DNA of 64,000 bases from JAJCYL01 sp963664285 (lineage in GTDB: Bacteria > Bacteroidota > Bacteroidia > Cytophagales > Cyclobacteriaceae), in the NCBI GenBank assembly GCA_963664285.2, contig CAXXNX010000019.1, forward strand, positions 149,827 through 213,826, written 5' to 3'. Every line of letters starts with the position of its first letter. Position 1 is the first letter of the stretch. The notes under the pieces are model-generated. The model was not told where the DNA came from. It made no database searches and saw only the letters and a list, made by a program, of their open reading frames with translations. The position numbers and the translations under genes were made by a program. Of this stretch, positions 7,558 to 15,899 are shown piece after piece.

Positions 7558-9031
7558 ATGAGGAAATCCTTCCAGCCCCAACTTACCCTGGGATGCACAC
7601 CCATCGAGCAAGTAGAGGCTCCGGTGAAAACTAAAAGCCACTTAGCTGCCCTGGCAGCCGCCCTTCAATATATCTATGTCCAACCTGAATGGAACCAGCG
7701 TATTTTTGAATTACTTTCTTCCAAACTCATTGAGGGAAAGAAAAAGACGGGCCGTGAGGGTATGAGTCTGTGGGAGGTCTTCGTATTGGCCCAGGTGCGC
7801 CTGTGCATGAACATCTCTTACGATGAGTTACACCATATCTCCAATTACGACACGTTGGTACGGGGCATTATGGGGGTGCTACCTACCGACTACTCTGTGG
7901 GCAAACAGTATAAGTACCAGAACATTTATGACAATGTGACCTTGCTGGACGATGAACTGCTCATCGGCATCAATGATGTAATCGTAGCAGCAGGTCACCA
8001 GGTGTTTAAAAAAAAAAGGAAAAACCGGAGGGGAGGAAGTTGCCTTGCGTTGCAAGACCGATAGTTTCGTGGTAGAAACCGACACCCACTTTCCTACCGA
8101 CTACAACCTGCTATGGGACAGTGCCAGAAAGTGTATAGATGTAGCTGATTTATTGGTCTCAAAAAGGTATTTTACTGGCTGGCGTAAGTCCGGGGATTGG
8201 CGCAGATCCCTCAAAAGGCTGATGCGCAGCGTGGGCAGGACCACCGGCTCAGGAGGAAAAAACAAAGAGGAGCGGGTAGAGCAGGCTGCCACTTCCTATC
8301 TGACTAAAGCCCGTGCTTTGAGCAAGAAAGTGGGCCAAATGTTGGAAAAACATCAGGGAAACTCTATCGAGGAGTTCGCAGCCCTGATGGCATTGACCTA
8401 TTATCTTGAGATGTTGGAAAAGCACATCGAGTTGCTCGACAGGCGGTTGATCAGAGCAGAGACCATTCCCCATGCCGAAAAAGTCTTTTCCATCTTTCAA
8501 CCTTATGCCGAAATGATCAAAAAAGGCAAACTGCACCCCAATGTGGAGATCGGTAAGAATCTGGCCATCACTTCGGATCAATACCATTTACTCATAGACT
8601 GGCAAATAGCTGAAAAACAAACCGACAACCAACTTACCCTATCAATTGCCCGGCGTATCGCTGAGAAATACCCCATCCAAAGCCTGAGCACCGACAAGGG
8701 GTTTTCCGATAAAGAGGATAAAGCAACTCTGCAAACCTTCATCCCAGAAGTGATCATGCCTAAAAAGGGTAGGTTAAACAAAGAAGAAAAAGCCATCGAA
8801 TCAGCGCCAGCCTTCAAAAGGTTGAAAAACAAGCATTCTGCTATCGAATCCAACATTAATGAGCTGGAACACCGGGGATTGGACCGATGCCCGAACCGTA
8901 CCCGCAAAACTTTCAATAGCTACATCGGGTTGGCCATTACTGCCTACAACCTTCACAAGATCGGGCGTAAACTCCAGGCTGACCGTCTGGCCGCCCAGCA
9001 GCAAGCCAATTGCCAGAAACAAGCAGCTTAA
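7558..9031 (+). mobile_element. IS with two-frame DDE transposase, candidate -1 frameshift
   Basis: A transposase encoded in two overlapping frames: 7558-8064 (168 codons, with MSLWEVFVLAQVRLCMNISY) and 8045-9031 (ends QQQANCQKQAA). The second frame must begin before 8045, since GKTGGEEVALRCKTDSFVVE reads through from the A-run. The join lies at ten consecutive A residues, 8008-8017, and requires a -1 shift. The second part holds the DDE-like region (ALMALTYYLEMLEKHIELLD, LSTDKGFSDKE, HSAIESNINELEHRGLDRC). I place it in the ISNCY-like group with low certainty. Its 3' end abuts an IS1595 insertion at about 9037. Confidence 0.65.
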
Positions 9032-9071
9032 TCACCCTAAGTTCTAATTATAACAGCATTTTGTTTAAATA

Positions 9072-9254
9072 GGGCGTCTTTGAATAAATTAAGATTCTGA
9101 TAATCAAAGAGTTAAAAGAGGTTTGAAAGGATAAAGAACCCCGAAATCGGCCGAATAGGGCTTTTTCGGGGTTTTTGTTTTGCTAGATTGTGGTGTAGAA
9201 CACATCTAACACCACAAATTAGAATGCAAAAAAGGCTTTTCCAACCCGAATATG
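9072..9254 (+). mobile_element. Solo terminal fragment (183 bp) of the 45.3-47.0 kb IS
   Basis: This stretch matches the outer 5' end of the insertion sequence at 45342-47047: the terminal GGGCGTCTTTGAATAAATTA, the CCCCGAAA/TTTCGGGG terminator, the TTGTGGTGT palindrome and the first transposase codons MQKRLFQPEYG. It then stops at AATATG. It interrupts IS1595 copy 1 exactly between TTTAAATA and GCTCATAC, with no loss of host bases and no visible duplication. Confidence 0.8.
9137..9181 (+). terminator. Terminator hairpin inside IS end fragment
   Basis: An 8-bp stem CCCCGAAA (9139-9146) / TTTCGGGG (9064 offset partner at 9164-9171) is followed by TTTTTGTTTT, the form of an intrinsic terminator pointing towards the transposase start of the parent element. 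The same hairpin occurs in the full copy at 46947-46980. Confidence 0.65.
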
Positions 9255-10310
9255 GCTCATACAGATGATAGGCTTGATCCGTTAATAGCATAGTCAGAAA
9301 CCATTGTTTCAAAGTTGTTTTAGCCGCATCCGCTCTCTTATTCGGTCAGCATAAGCATACCAATTAAAGCTGTTAGGTAGTTTTGCAAATATTTGGAACT
9401 GACACCATTGAATGGGCGTAAGAATGTCCTAAGTTGAGTGTGAACATTGTTTACTTTTTGCAGATGGATTGTTTTATCATCTCTATCCACATGATCTTTG
9501 GCCAATAGCGCTTTGTGCTTTATGGAGGGGTTGTCTTTGGCAAAAGCCTTATAAGAAGGGTGCTTATCTGTAATCAAGGTTGCACCGTAGGCCAACTTCC
9601 CATCCAATGCCTTTGAAATTTCTTCTTTGCTCAGCCGTTTTGATGCAACAGCTTTAAGGTACTTCTCCCCCTTGCGTTCAACCGCTGTTACTACCTGGAC
9701 AACTGTGACCTCTTCCTTTCCCATATTCCTTTGTATGAAATCGTTTCCCCTCTTTCTTGCTGCCCTATCTAAATTTCGACTGCCCTTGTTGTTAAGTGCC
9801 AGTTCCAATTCATCACATTCTACTTCCGAGGATAACTGTTCGGGAACAAACTCATTTAGTGAACTCAATATCTTATGCCGCCAGTCGAAGCTTGTCTGGA
9901 TGCTTATTCCGATTTGTTTTGCTATCTTTTTTATCGGCATGCCCTGCTCCATGCAGCGCAGATAAGATTGCCATTTTGATTTAAGCTTGATGTCATACAA
10001 AGGTGTCCCTGTTGTTTCACTGTACCATCTTTTACATTCATTGCACTGATACATCTGCACACCTTTTTGTCTGCCCCTCTTATATACCTTCTCGCTTGTG
10101 CAATTTGGACAGGGTTTCTTCTTTCTTTTCTCTGCTATTTGTTGTTGAGCGGCAATCAATACTTTGCCTTGTAATTCCTGCTCCTGGAGCAACTCATCCA
10201 ACAATTCGGTTTGGGAACTTATCGGCAATTGTGCAAATAAATTTTTGATCTCTTGACTTGATATCATATAGCGAAGATAATAATAATTGCTGTGTTATTT
10301 AGAACTTAGC

Positions 10311-10647
10311 CATCACCTTTTAGCTGTTTAATAAGGATTAGGCACTGGCAGAAGTGCGTCCTGGCCAGGCTAAAACCCGGCTATTTTTATCAAAAACCAT
10401 CAAAAACAATGAATAAAAGCAAAGTCACCCTTTATTAGTCAGCAAGGTGAGTGATTTTTTCATTGTTCCATTTTAAGCAATATTTTAATACGACCTAAAA
10501 CTCGCTGTTTTCTTAGAGACACTAATTAGCAAATCCCAGAAAATCTCCCGACCTGTTTCACCACGTAAACGTGCGCTTATTCGCCTTTTCTAAAAATAAA
10601 TCAAAGCCTGTTTCAATTATACCTAAATACCTAATTCTCTAAAGTAA
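10311..10647. other. Gene-free stretch, likely 3' end of the disrupted IS
   Basis: No reading frame of interest. The left part begins CATCACC, echoing the other IS1595 flank, so it probably continues the insertion sequence whose transposase ends at 9031. The rest is AT-rich spacer before the fdhA stop codon. Confidence 0.4.
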
Positions 10648-11838
10648 TTAAGCCGGTACCATTCCATGGGGATCGATGACAAACTTTTTGGCTGCGCCTT
10701 TGTCGAAATCCTGGTAACCCTTAGGCCCATCATCGAGGGTGATCACCTGCACATTCACCGCATCCGCGATTTTGATCTTGTCATAAAGGATGGCCTGCAT
10801 CAGGTTGCGGTGGTACTTCATCACCGGACACTGACCGGTTGTGAAATGATGTGACTTAGCCCAACCCAGACCGATGCGGATACCCAGGTTGCCAATTTTC
10901 GCATTGTCATCGACGCCTCCGGGATCGCCTGTCACATAAAGACCAGGTATACCAATTCCACCCCCTGCACGGGTGACTTCCATAGCGGCATTCAATACTG
11001 TCGCCGGTTGTTCAACGCTGTGATCATGACCATGACCTCTGGCTTCAAAACCCACACAGTCTACCGTGCAGTCTACCTCAGGAACCCCAACGATTTCAGT
11101 GATTTGTTCGGCCAAGGTCGCATCCTTTCTCAGATCCACAGTTTCGCATCCAAAGCTTCTGGCCTGTTCAAGCCTTTCGGGAATCAAATCTCCAACGATG
11201 ACCACCACTGCGCCCAATAAATGACAGGAAGCAGCACAAGCTAAACCCACAGGTCCGCCACCCGCCACATAAACTATGGCACCGGGCTTCACGCCGGCGG
11301 TTACGGCACCATGGTATCCCGTGGGAAAGATATCTGACAAGAGGGTCAAATCGCGGATCTTTTCCATGGCCTGAGCCTTGTCCGCGAATTTTAGAAGATT
11401 GAAATCAGCATAGGGAACAAGCACGTATTCAGCCTGCCCGCCAATCCAACCACCCATGTCTACGTAGCCATAAGCGGCTCCGGTACGACCTTCGTTCACA
11501 TTCAGGCAAATACCGGTTTTCTGTTCTTTACAGTTGCGACAACGGCCACAGGCGATATTGAAAGGAACGGAGACCAGGTCTCCTACTTCCAGATACTCTA
11601 CATCCCGCCCTTTTTCCAGTACTTCGCCTGTTATTTCATGTCCCAGGATGAGGCCCTCCGGAGCGGTGGTTCTGCCCCGCACCATGTGCTGATCACTGCC
11701 ACAAATATTTGTGGATACGATTTTCAGGATTACGCCGTGATGGCATTGTCGATTACCAGTGCAAGTTCGGGGAAATCAATACTCTGGATTTCCACGACGC
11801 CTGGTTTGATATAGGCAAGTCCTCTGTTTGAAGCCATT
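10648..11838 (-). pseudogene. fdhA: Glutathione-independent formaldehyde dehydrogenase, one frameshift
   Basis: Zinc-dependent alcohol dehydrogenase family member matching FdhA, which oxidises formaldehyde to formate with NAD. The gene starts at ATG 11838 (MASNRGLAYIKPGVVEIQ) and hits a stop after DNAITA. The neighbouring frame resumes as HGVILKIVSTNICGSDQHM and continues through LGHEITGEV, the structural zinc cluster CGRCRNCKEQKTGIC, the NAD-binding GGGPVGLACAASC and GHGHDHSVEQPATVLN, ending at 10648. A single indel near 11730 splits the first 35 codons from the rest. If the indel is an artefact, the enzyme is complete at about 397 residues. Confidence 0.8.
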
Positions 11839-11930
11839 TTGTTAAGGTTTTAGTGATGAATAATATTTTAAATCCGGTTTTATTCTCTCAGGCTGTTTAT
11901 GACTAAATGTTGTCTCAAAAGTTGGCCTAA

Positions 11931-12287
11931 TTAAGTCCTTGTGTCACATTGAGCCTGTCGAAATGTCGTTCTTTCTGCCATCGATTTTCTGAGCTGTTTC
12001 TTCATAGCTTGCTGAAGGTTTCTTTTCAGTGATTGAAACAGATAGATTTCGAAATTCTCAACACACCTGATCTTACCCGGATTGCGCAGGATCCAGACAA
12101 AAAGGTCCTGGACAGCATCTGTTACGGTATCGAGACTGGGCAGAATGATACAACCGTACCTGAGGAGTTTGTTATAAAAATGAAGGTAAATTTCACCAAA
12201 GGCCTGCTCATCTCCGTCAGCCACCCGGCTGACCAGAAAAGTCCATTTTCTTGTGGTCAAACCTGAATTTTCGTTCTTTGAATTCAT
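11931..12287 (-). pseudogene. ECF sigma-70 factor, 3'-truncated
   Basis: Begins at ATG 12287 (MNSKNENSGLTTRK) and contains region 2 of an ECF sigma factor: FGEIYLHFYNKLLRYG, then TDAVQDLFVWIL and FEIYLFQSLKRNL. Region 4, needed for -35 recognition, is absent. After LRKSMAERT the frame runs into RQAQCDTRT, encoded by a dispersed repeat (CATTGAGCCTGTCGAAATG). About half the gene remains, so it is unlikely to work. Confidence 0.65.
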
Positions 12288-12500
12288 CGTATCCCGCATT
12301 ACGATTTGAGTGTTATCCGAATTTAAACAAATTATTCTTAAACGTCAACTACGTTTATTTCAAATAAATCCAAAATTTTAAATCATATAAATTAGAAAGT
12401 TATTTTTGCATAGGTTGTGTAGTGGAAGAACCCGTTATCTGATCCTTGACTGGTAAATGCAGCTAATTTGATTTTTGGCATCCAACTTAATAGATAAATA

Positions 12501-12707
12501 ATGTCGATGTATTATGCCGGTACCGAGAAGTTATTAACGGCTGTTGATTGTGTGGTCTTCGGCTACGATGTAGTAGACGAGCGACTAAAACTTTTGCTTT
12601 TTAAGCGTAAAGTCAAACCACTTTCCAATCGCTGGTCATTGGTTGGCTCGTTCGTGCGAGAAACCGAAGATTTACGTTCCAGAATAGGACAAAAACGGAC
12701 ACTATAA
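12501..12707 (+). pseudogene. NrtR-type Nudix regulator, 5' fragment
   Basis: The first 58 residues match Nudix-domain transcription regulators of sugar pathways in Bacteroidota: MYYAGTEKLLTAVDCVVFGY, then KLLLFKRKVKPLSNRW and SLVGSFV. Homology stops after ETEDL and the frame ends RSRIGQKRTL, encoded by the start of a repeat-rich stretch with ACACTATAAAAA motifs. Neither the Nudix box nor the C-terminal winged helix is present, so the gene is broken. Confidence 0.65.
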
Positions 12708-12854
12708 AAAGGAATCAGAAAAGTCCATTTTTGAGCAATAAATGAGTTTTCCTACACTATAAAAAAGGGAGTAAAAAAGGCCATTTAGAGACCGCAGAAG
12801 ATTATACACACATCAATACGCGCGCGCGAGGGGCGTTTAGCTACACTATAAAAA
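12699..12854 (+). repeat. Three ACACTATAAAAA motifs in a rearranged stretch
   Basis: The motif lies at 12699-12710, 12754-12766 and 12843-12854; a fourth copy lies at 14997-15010 beyond the IS1380. The copies share (C/T)TACACTATAAAAA and are spaced 55 and 89 bases apart. The DNA between them encodes nothing I recognise; a (CG)n run lies near 12820. Truncated genes abut the array on both sides. Confidence 0.5.
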
Positions 12855-12965
12855 CGGCCCAGGATGTGGGCGTGCATGAGGCTGGTACTGACTAAGATTA
12901 TGTTGCAGGGAGTTTTAATCGTGGGTTGGTGACGGTGTGGTATGAGAAGGTGGCAACATAGTGGG

Positions 12966-14594
12966 TTAACCCGCATTATTCATAGGCCACCAATTTTGGG
13001 ATTAATAATGGGTTGCTAACTATTTTTGATTGGAGTGTATGTATTAATTTGAAGATCAACCAGGTTTCTGGATTTCAAAGGACATTAGAGCGTTTTTTTG
13101 TTAGAATTTTTCAATTTTCAGTCAAAGCTCTATTGTGTTCTTATGGAAGAACATTTTTTTGATTAAACTAAACTGTTTAACTGATCGGTCAGTTCACCGT
13201 AAGCAAATCGCCCAGCAGGTATTGATATCTAAAGGCTCTTGAGAATTGTATTGTCAATGATCTTTTCCTTTCTTTCAGGCACGCCCCAATCTTCATCAGG
13301 TAAAGCCGGATATTGTCCACTTGCCATCGTTTAGCAAAGTGGTGTTTTGTTTTGGCAATTAATAATTTAATCTGCCGGAACATTTCATAACAGAGGGTAG
13401 CGATGATTAAACGCATGAAATTGGCCCAGTAGCGATGACAGGAAAGCCGGTCGGAATAAGTCATGTTTTTGAGTTCCTTTATTCGATTTTCACTGGCATC
13501 ACCTCGCTTGACATAAAAATCAAAGTAAATCTGTTGAGCGGTCATCGCTTCAAAGTTGCTCACAAAGTAACGGACATTCATTCCTTTTCCGGTAGACTCC
13601 ACTTTGGCGTACAGCTTTTCAGAACGATCCCAGCTTTTGGCCTGGTAAGTAAACGGGCCAACAAACTCTTGATGTTTGATGATTTTTGAAGCATATTCCT
13701 TTTTTACTTCAATGATAGTCTGTTTGGTAAAAGTCTTTAAAACTTCATTACTACTAATACCTAAACAAAATTGAAGGTCAAACTGCTTAGCTATCCGATA
13801 AAAAGATGCTCCTGAAAAGCCACTATCCGCTCGAATAAGGATCTTTACTGAGGGCAGTTTTTTTCTGATTTTAATGACAATCCTTTTCAATAAGGCCACA
13901 AACCATTTGTTAGAGTGACAATTGCCCGGACGTAGTACTGGTAAAATGACCTGACCGGTGTTCCCGTCCTTAAAGAACAACTCATGGTACATAGTCTGTC
14001 CATAATAGCCATTATACAAACTGAGTTGTTGGGATCCATGAGTAGGGTCATCGGTACCATCTACATCAATGATGATTTGATCAGTCTTCTCTTTCAACTC
14101 CTCTACATAACGGTCTACAAACCATTGACTCATCTGGTAGATCAGACTCCGATCGGCCTTGTTTTCAAATCGACTTAAAGTAGGCTGGGAACATAATCCG
14201 CTATCTAGTACTTTACGGATCACCGGATCCTCTCGGAGTTTTTGTTCGTCATTGCAATCCTGATAGCCCTGCATCATTAAAAACACCCGTTGGCGAAGCA
14301 TTTCTTCATAAGTGTATTCGATAAAAAAGGGGTTTCGATAGTCAGGAATCAGTGCGGCAAAGCTTTTTAATAGACCAGTCTTTCTCTCTACTTTTTCACT
14401 TAACAATATCGCTCCGTCTGAGCTAATCGCTGATGCTGAAAAATCAAATTTAAAAGCTTGTTTTCCTCGATAAAATACGGTATCTTTTTCCTTATATTCA
14501 GGCATAAATTAATTGCTTATTTTGTTGTCTAACTATCTCAATATAAGCAATTTATGCCTGTTTTTTATTGTCTACTATGAATTTTTCGGGTTAA
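12966..14594 (-). mobile_element. IS1380-family element, copy 1, with TTAA target duplication
   Basis: A full element of 1621 bp (12970-14590) between two TTAA tetranucleotides. The terminal inverted repeats are CCCGCATTATTCATAG on the left and, read inwards from the right, CCCGAAAAATTCATAG. The transposase (13189-14505, minus, 438 aa) has the IS1380 DDE motifs IIIDVDGTDDPTHGS (Asp147/149) and ILIRADSGFSG (Asp227). It differs from the 59.6-kb copy by only a few residues (for example TDQII against TGQII), so both insertions are recent. Confidence 0.9.
13189..14505 (-). CDS. IS1380-family transposase
   Basis: An intact 438-residue DDE transposase starting MPEYKEKDTVFYRGKQAFKF. The N-terminal region carries helices typical of the family (TYEEMLRQRVFLMMQGYQD, then SGLCSQPTLSRFENK). 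The catalytic core begins at IIIDVDGTDDPTHG and continues at ILIRADSGFSGASFY; the C-terminus includes the YFVSNF block and RIKELKNM. Length and continuity suggest an active enzyme that cuts and rejoins the element's ends at TTAA sites. Confidence 0.9.
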   Translation of the reverse strand: MPEYKEKDTVFYRGKQAFKFDFSASAISSDGAILLSEKVERKTGLLKSFAALIPDYRNPFFIEYTYEEMLRQRVFLMMQGYQDCNDEQKLREDPVIRKVLDSGLCSQPTLSRFENKADRSLIYQMSQWFVDRYVEELKEKTDQIIIDVDGTDDPTHGSQQLSLYNGYYGQTMYHELFFKDGNTGQVILPVLRPGNCHSNKWFVALLKRIVIKIRKKLPSVKILIRADSGFSGASFYRIAKQFDLQFCLGISSNEVLKTFTKQTIIEVKKEYASKIIKHQEFVGPFTYQAKSWDRSEKLYAKVESTGKGMNVRYFVSNFEAMTAQQIYFDFYVKRGDASENRIKELKNMTYSDRLSCHRYWANFMRLIIATLCYEMFRQIKLLIAKTKHHFAKRWQVDNIRLYLMKIGACLKERKRSLTIQFSRAFRYQYLLGDLLTVN

Positions 14595-14624
14595 GGCCAG
14601 CGAAAATTGACTTTTTCATTCTGG

Positions 14625-14922
14625 TTAGAAAAATACAGCTTCGATTATGGCGAAAATCACAATTAAAACAACATAGTAAAATATTACCTCTTTATAATCA
14701 TCCTGAGTAAGCCTCCCTTTTTTATGAATAAAGAAATAATAGATGGTGAATACTATTAGGGCTACCAACATTTCCAGCTATTTCAATTGAATGCAATCCA
14801 ATGTTTAAAGAAAATACAGCTCAAAAAAATAATCCTTGCACACAAAAGAACACTAAAAAAGTCAAAAACCAGTATTGAATATTGGCATTGATACTTCTAA
14901 AACTGACTCTGATTAACTTCAT
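14625..14922 (-). pseudogene. Relic of a small membrane protein
   Basis: Read from ATG 14922, the frame gives MKLIRVSFRSINANIQYWFL, then TFLVFFCVQG as a hydrophobic segment, followed by internal stops. A second hydrophobic helix appears near the end (YYVVLIVIFAIIEAVFF). It looks like a decayed protein with at least two membrane helices. No family was recognised. The rest of 14595-15054 holds only AT-rich spacer and the fourth ACACTATAAAAA motif. Confidence 0.3.
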
Positions 14923-15054
14923 TTTATCAATTTAGGGAAGTCCCACAAGTACCTAAAAAATACCTATGTTAGGTGGCACATCAGATAGTTTTGATTACAC
15001 TATAAAAAAGAGTGGGCAACCTCGTTATCTTTGATTAATCAAATTTTTTCAATG

Positions 15055-15306
15055 ATGAGAGGAGGCAAAAGAGAAGGATCAGGCAGAAAACCAAAGGCCG
15101 ATGAGATCAAATTGATAGAGACTTTAGATAATAAGATTGATAGGTCGTTTGTGTTTGATAAACTCCGATCACTAATAGAGAAAGGAAACATGAGGGCCAT
15201 AGAAGTTTACCTCAGTTATCGTTTTGGTAAGCCCAGGGAAAAAGTTGAAATGAGTTTAAGTGAAACTGAGCCTATCACTTTCATCCTCCCAAAAGATTTT
15301 AAATGA
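15055..15306 (+). CDS. Phage-type small protein, terminase-small-subunit-like
   Basis: From ATG 15055 the protein reads MMRGGKREGSGRKPKADEIK and continues to RAIEVYLSYRFGKPREKVEM. The glycine-arginine-rich opening (GGKREGSGRKP), followed by a small helical domain ending YRFGKP, is typical of small terminase or DUF5681-like proteins encoded in Bacteroidota prophages. It is 83 residues long. Its stop overlaps the start of a 25-residue frame (15303-15380) that soon ends, so the following phage gene, expected to be the large terminase, is missing. An orphan phage remnant next to a repeat motif. Confidence 0.55.
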   Translation: MRGGKREGSGRKPKADEIKLIETLDNKIDRSFVFDKLRSLIEKGNMRAIEVYLSYRFGKPREKVEMSLSETEPITFILPKDFK

Positions 15307-15719
15307 ACGTATATGCTTCACTTTATCAGTTTATTAGAGTTTTTCAAGCCAAAACAGGCAAGAGTTACATCTCATCATAACAATGAAATGGTTGTGACAG
15401 TTAGAAGAGAGTATCAAAAGGGGTAGACTATTCAAATCCACCTCCGAACATTTATCATTTTTCACAAAGAATACAATAGTGGTGGATAATACCGCAAATG
15501 TAGCATATTATACGGCATTTGGCAGTTATTTGCGATAATAGATCATATTATGCGGCGAAAATAAAATAATTCTCTCTAAATGTTTTATCCAGGATAGAAT
15601 GCTCTTAGATTTGGATTAATGCCGCTATTGGCAGTAGAATATTATGTTATGCGTAACAAGTAAATGTCAAATAAATCATTAAAACAGAGAATAGATATGT
15701 GTTCGATCGACCTTTTGTA
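15307..15719. repeat. Gene-free stretch with interleaved repeats
   Basis: No gene. CATATTATACGGC (15504-15516) and CATATTATGCGGC (15544-15556) form a direct repeat. ATAATACCGCAAAT near 15487 is roughly inverted as ATTTGCGATAATA at 15529-15541. A GTTATGCGTAAC palindrome lies near 15645. Such clustered TATTATGCGG-type repeats suggest a recombinase-binding region or IS end, but no recombinase gene is near. Composition changes to GC-rich at about 15730. Confidence 0.4.
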
Positions 15720-15899
15720 GAATAGGATTTAACGAACTTCCTGATTCGATTTACCTATCCATTCCATCGGCTTGGGTAAGACCAAGGAGCACCACCGTCA
15801 TGAAAGAGAAACCAGTCCAAGACAGCGGCCAATAGAGCGAGTCTCAGAGTCGGCGGCAAGTCGATACCGATTGCCGAATGCCGTGAGGAACACGCCGTT

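Larger units (their letters stand above)
9037..10310 (-). mobile_element. IS1595-family element, copy 1 (degenerate, with nested IS fragment)
   Basis: The transposase frame is 9338-10267 on the minus strand: zinc ribbon CPNC...CNEC at residues 53-78, the first catalytic region at VECDELELAL and the second at ITDKHPSY. Compared with the two copies at 49.2 and 61.5 kb, it has 3 extra bases (making NDFIQRN) and an 8-base net insertion near 9365 that shifts the C-terminus to NYLTALIGMLMLTE. Ends are CTAAGTTCTAATTATAACAG on the left and CTGTGTTATTTAGAACTTAG on the right. ATCACC occurs at both outer flanks, consistent with an imperfect 8-bp target duplication. A 183-bp piece of another IS interrupts it at 9072-9254. 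Confidence 0.85.

Noticed and set aside
9627..10248. Open frames antisense to the IS1595 transposase, also seen at 49.2-49.8 and 61.6-62.2 kb
   Set aside because: They repeat with each IS copy and mirror the transposase; no ribosome site or family resemblance.
12863..12965. Possible coding relic between the ACACTATAAAAA motif and IS1380
   Set aside because: A frame with one stop gives a protein-like string but no family could be recognised.
15640..15652. GTTATGCGTAAC as a further attC core left of the patatin
   Set aside because: No paired core or stem at a suitable distance; it may be part of the local repeat cluster instead.
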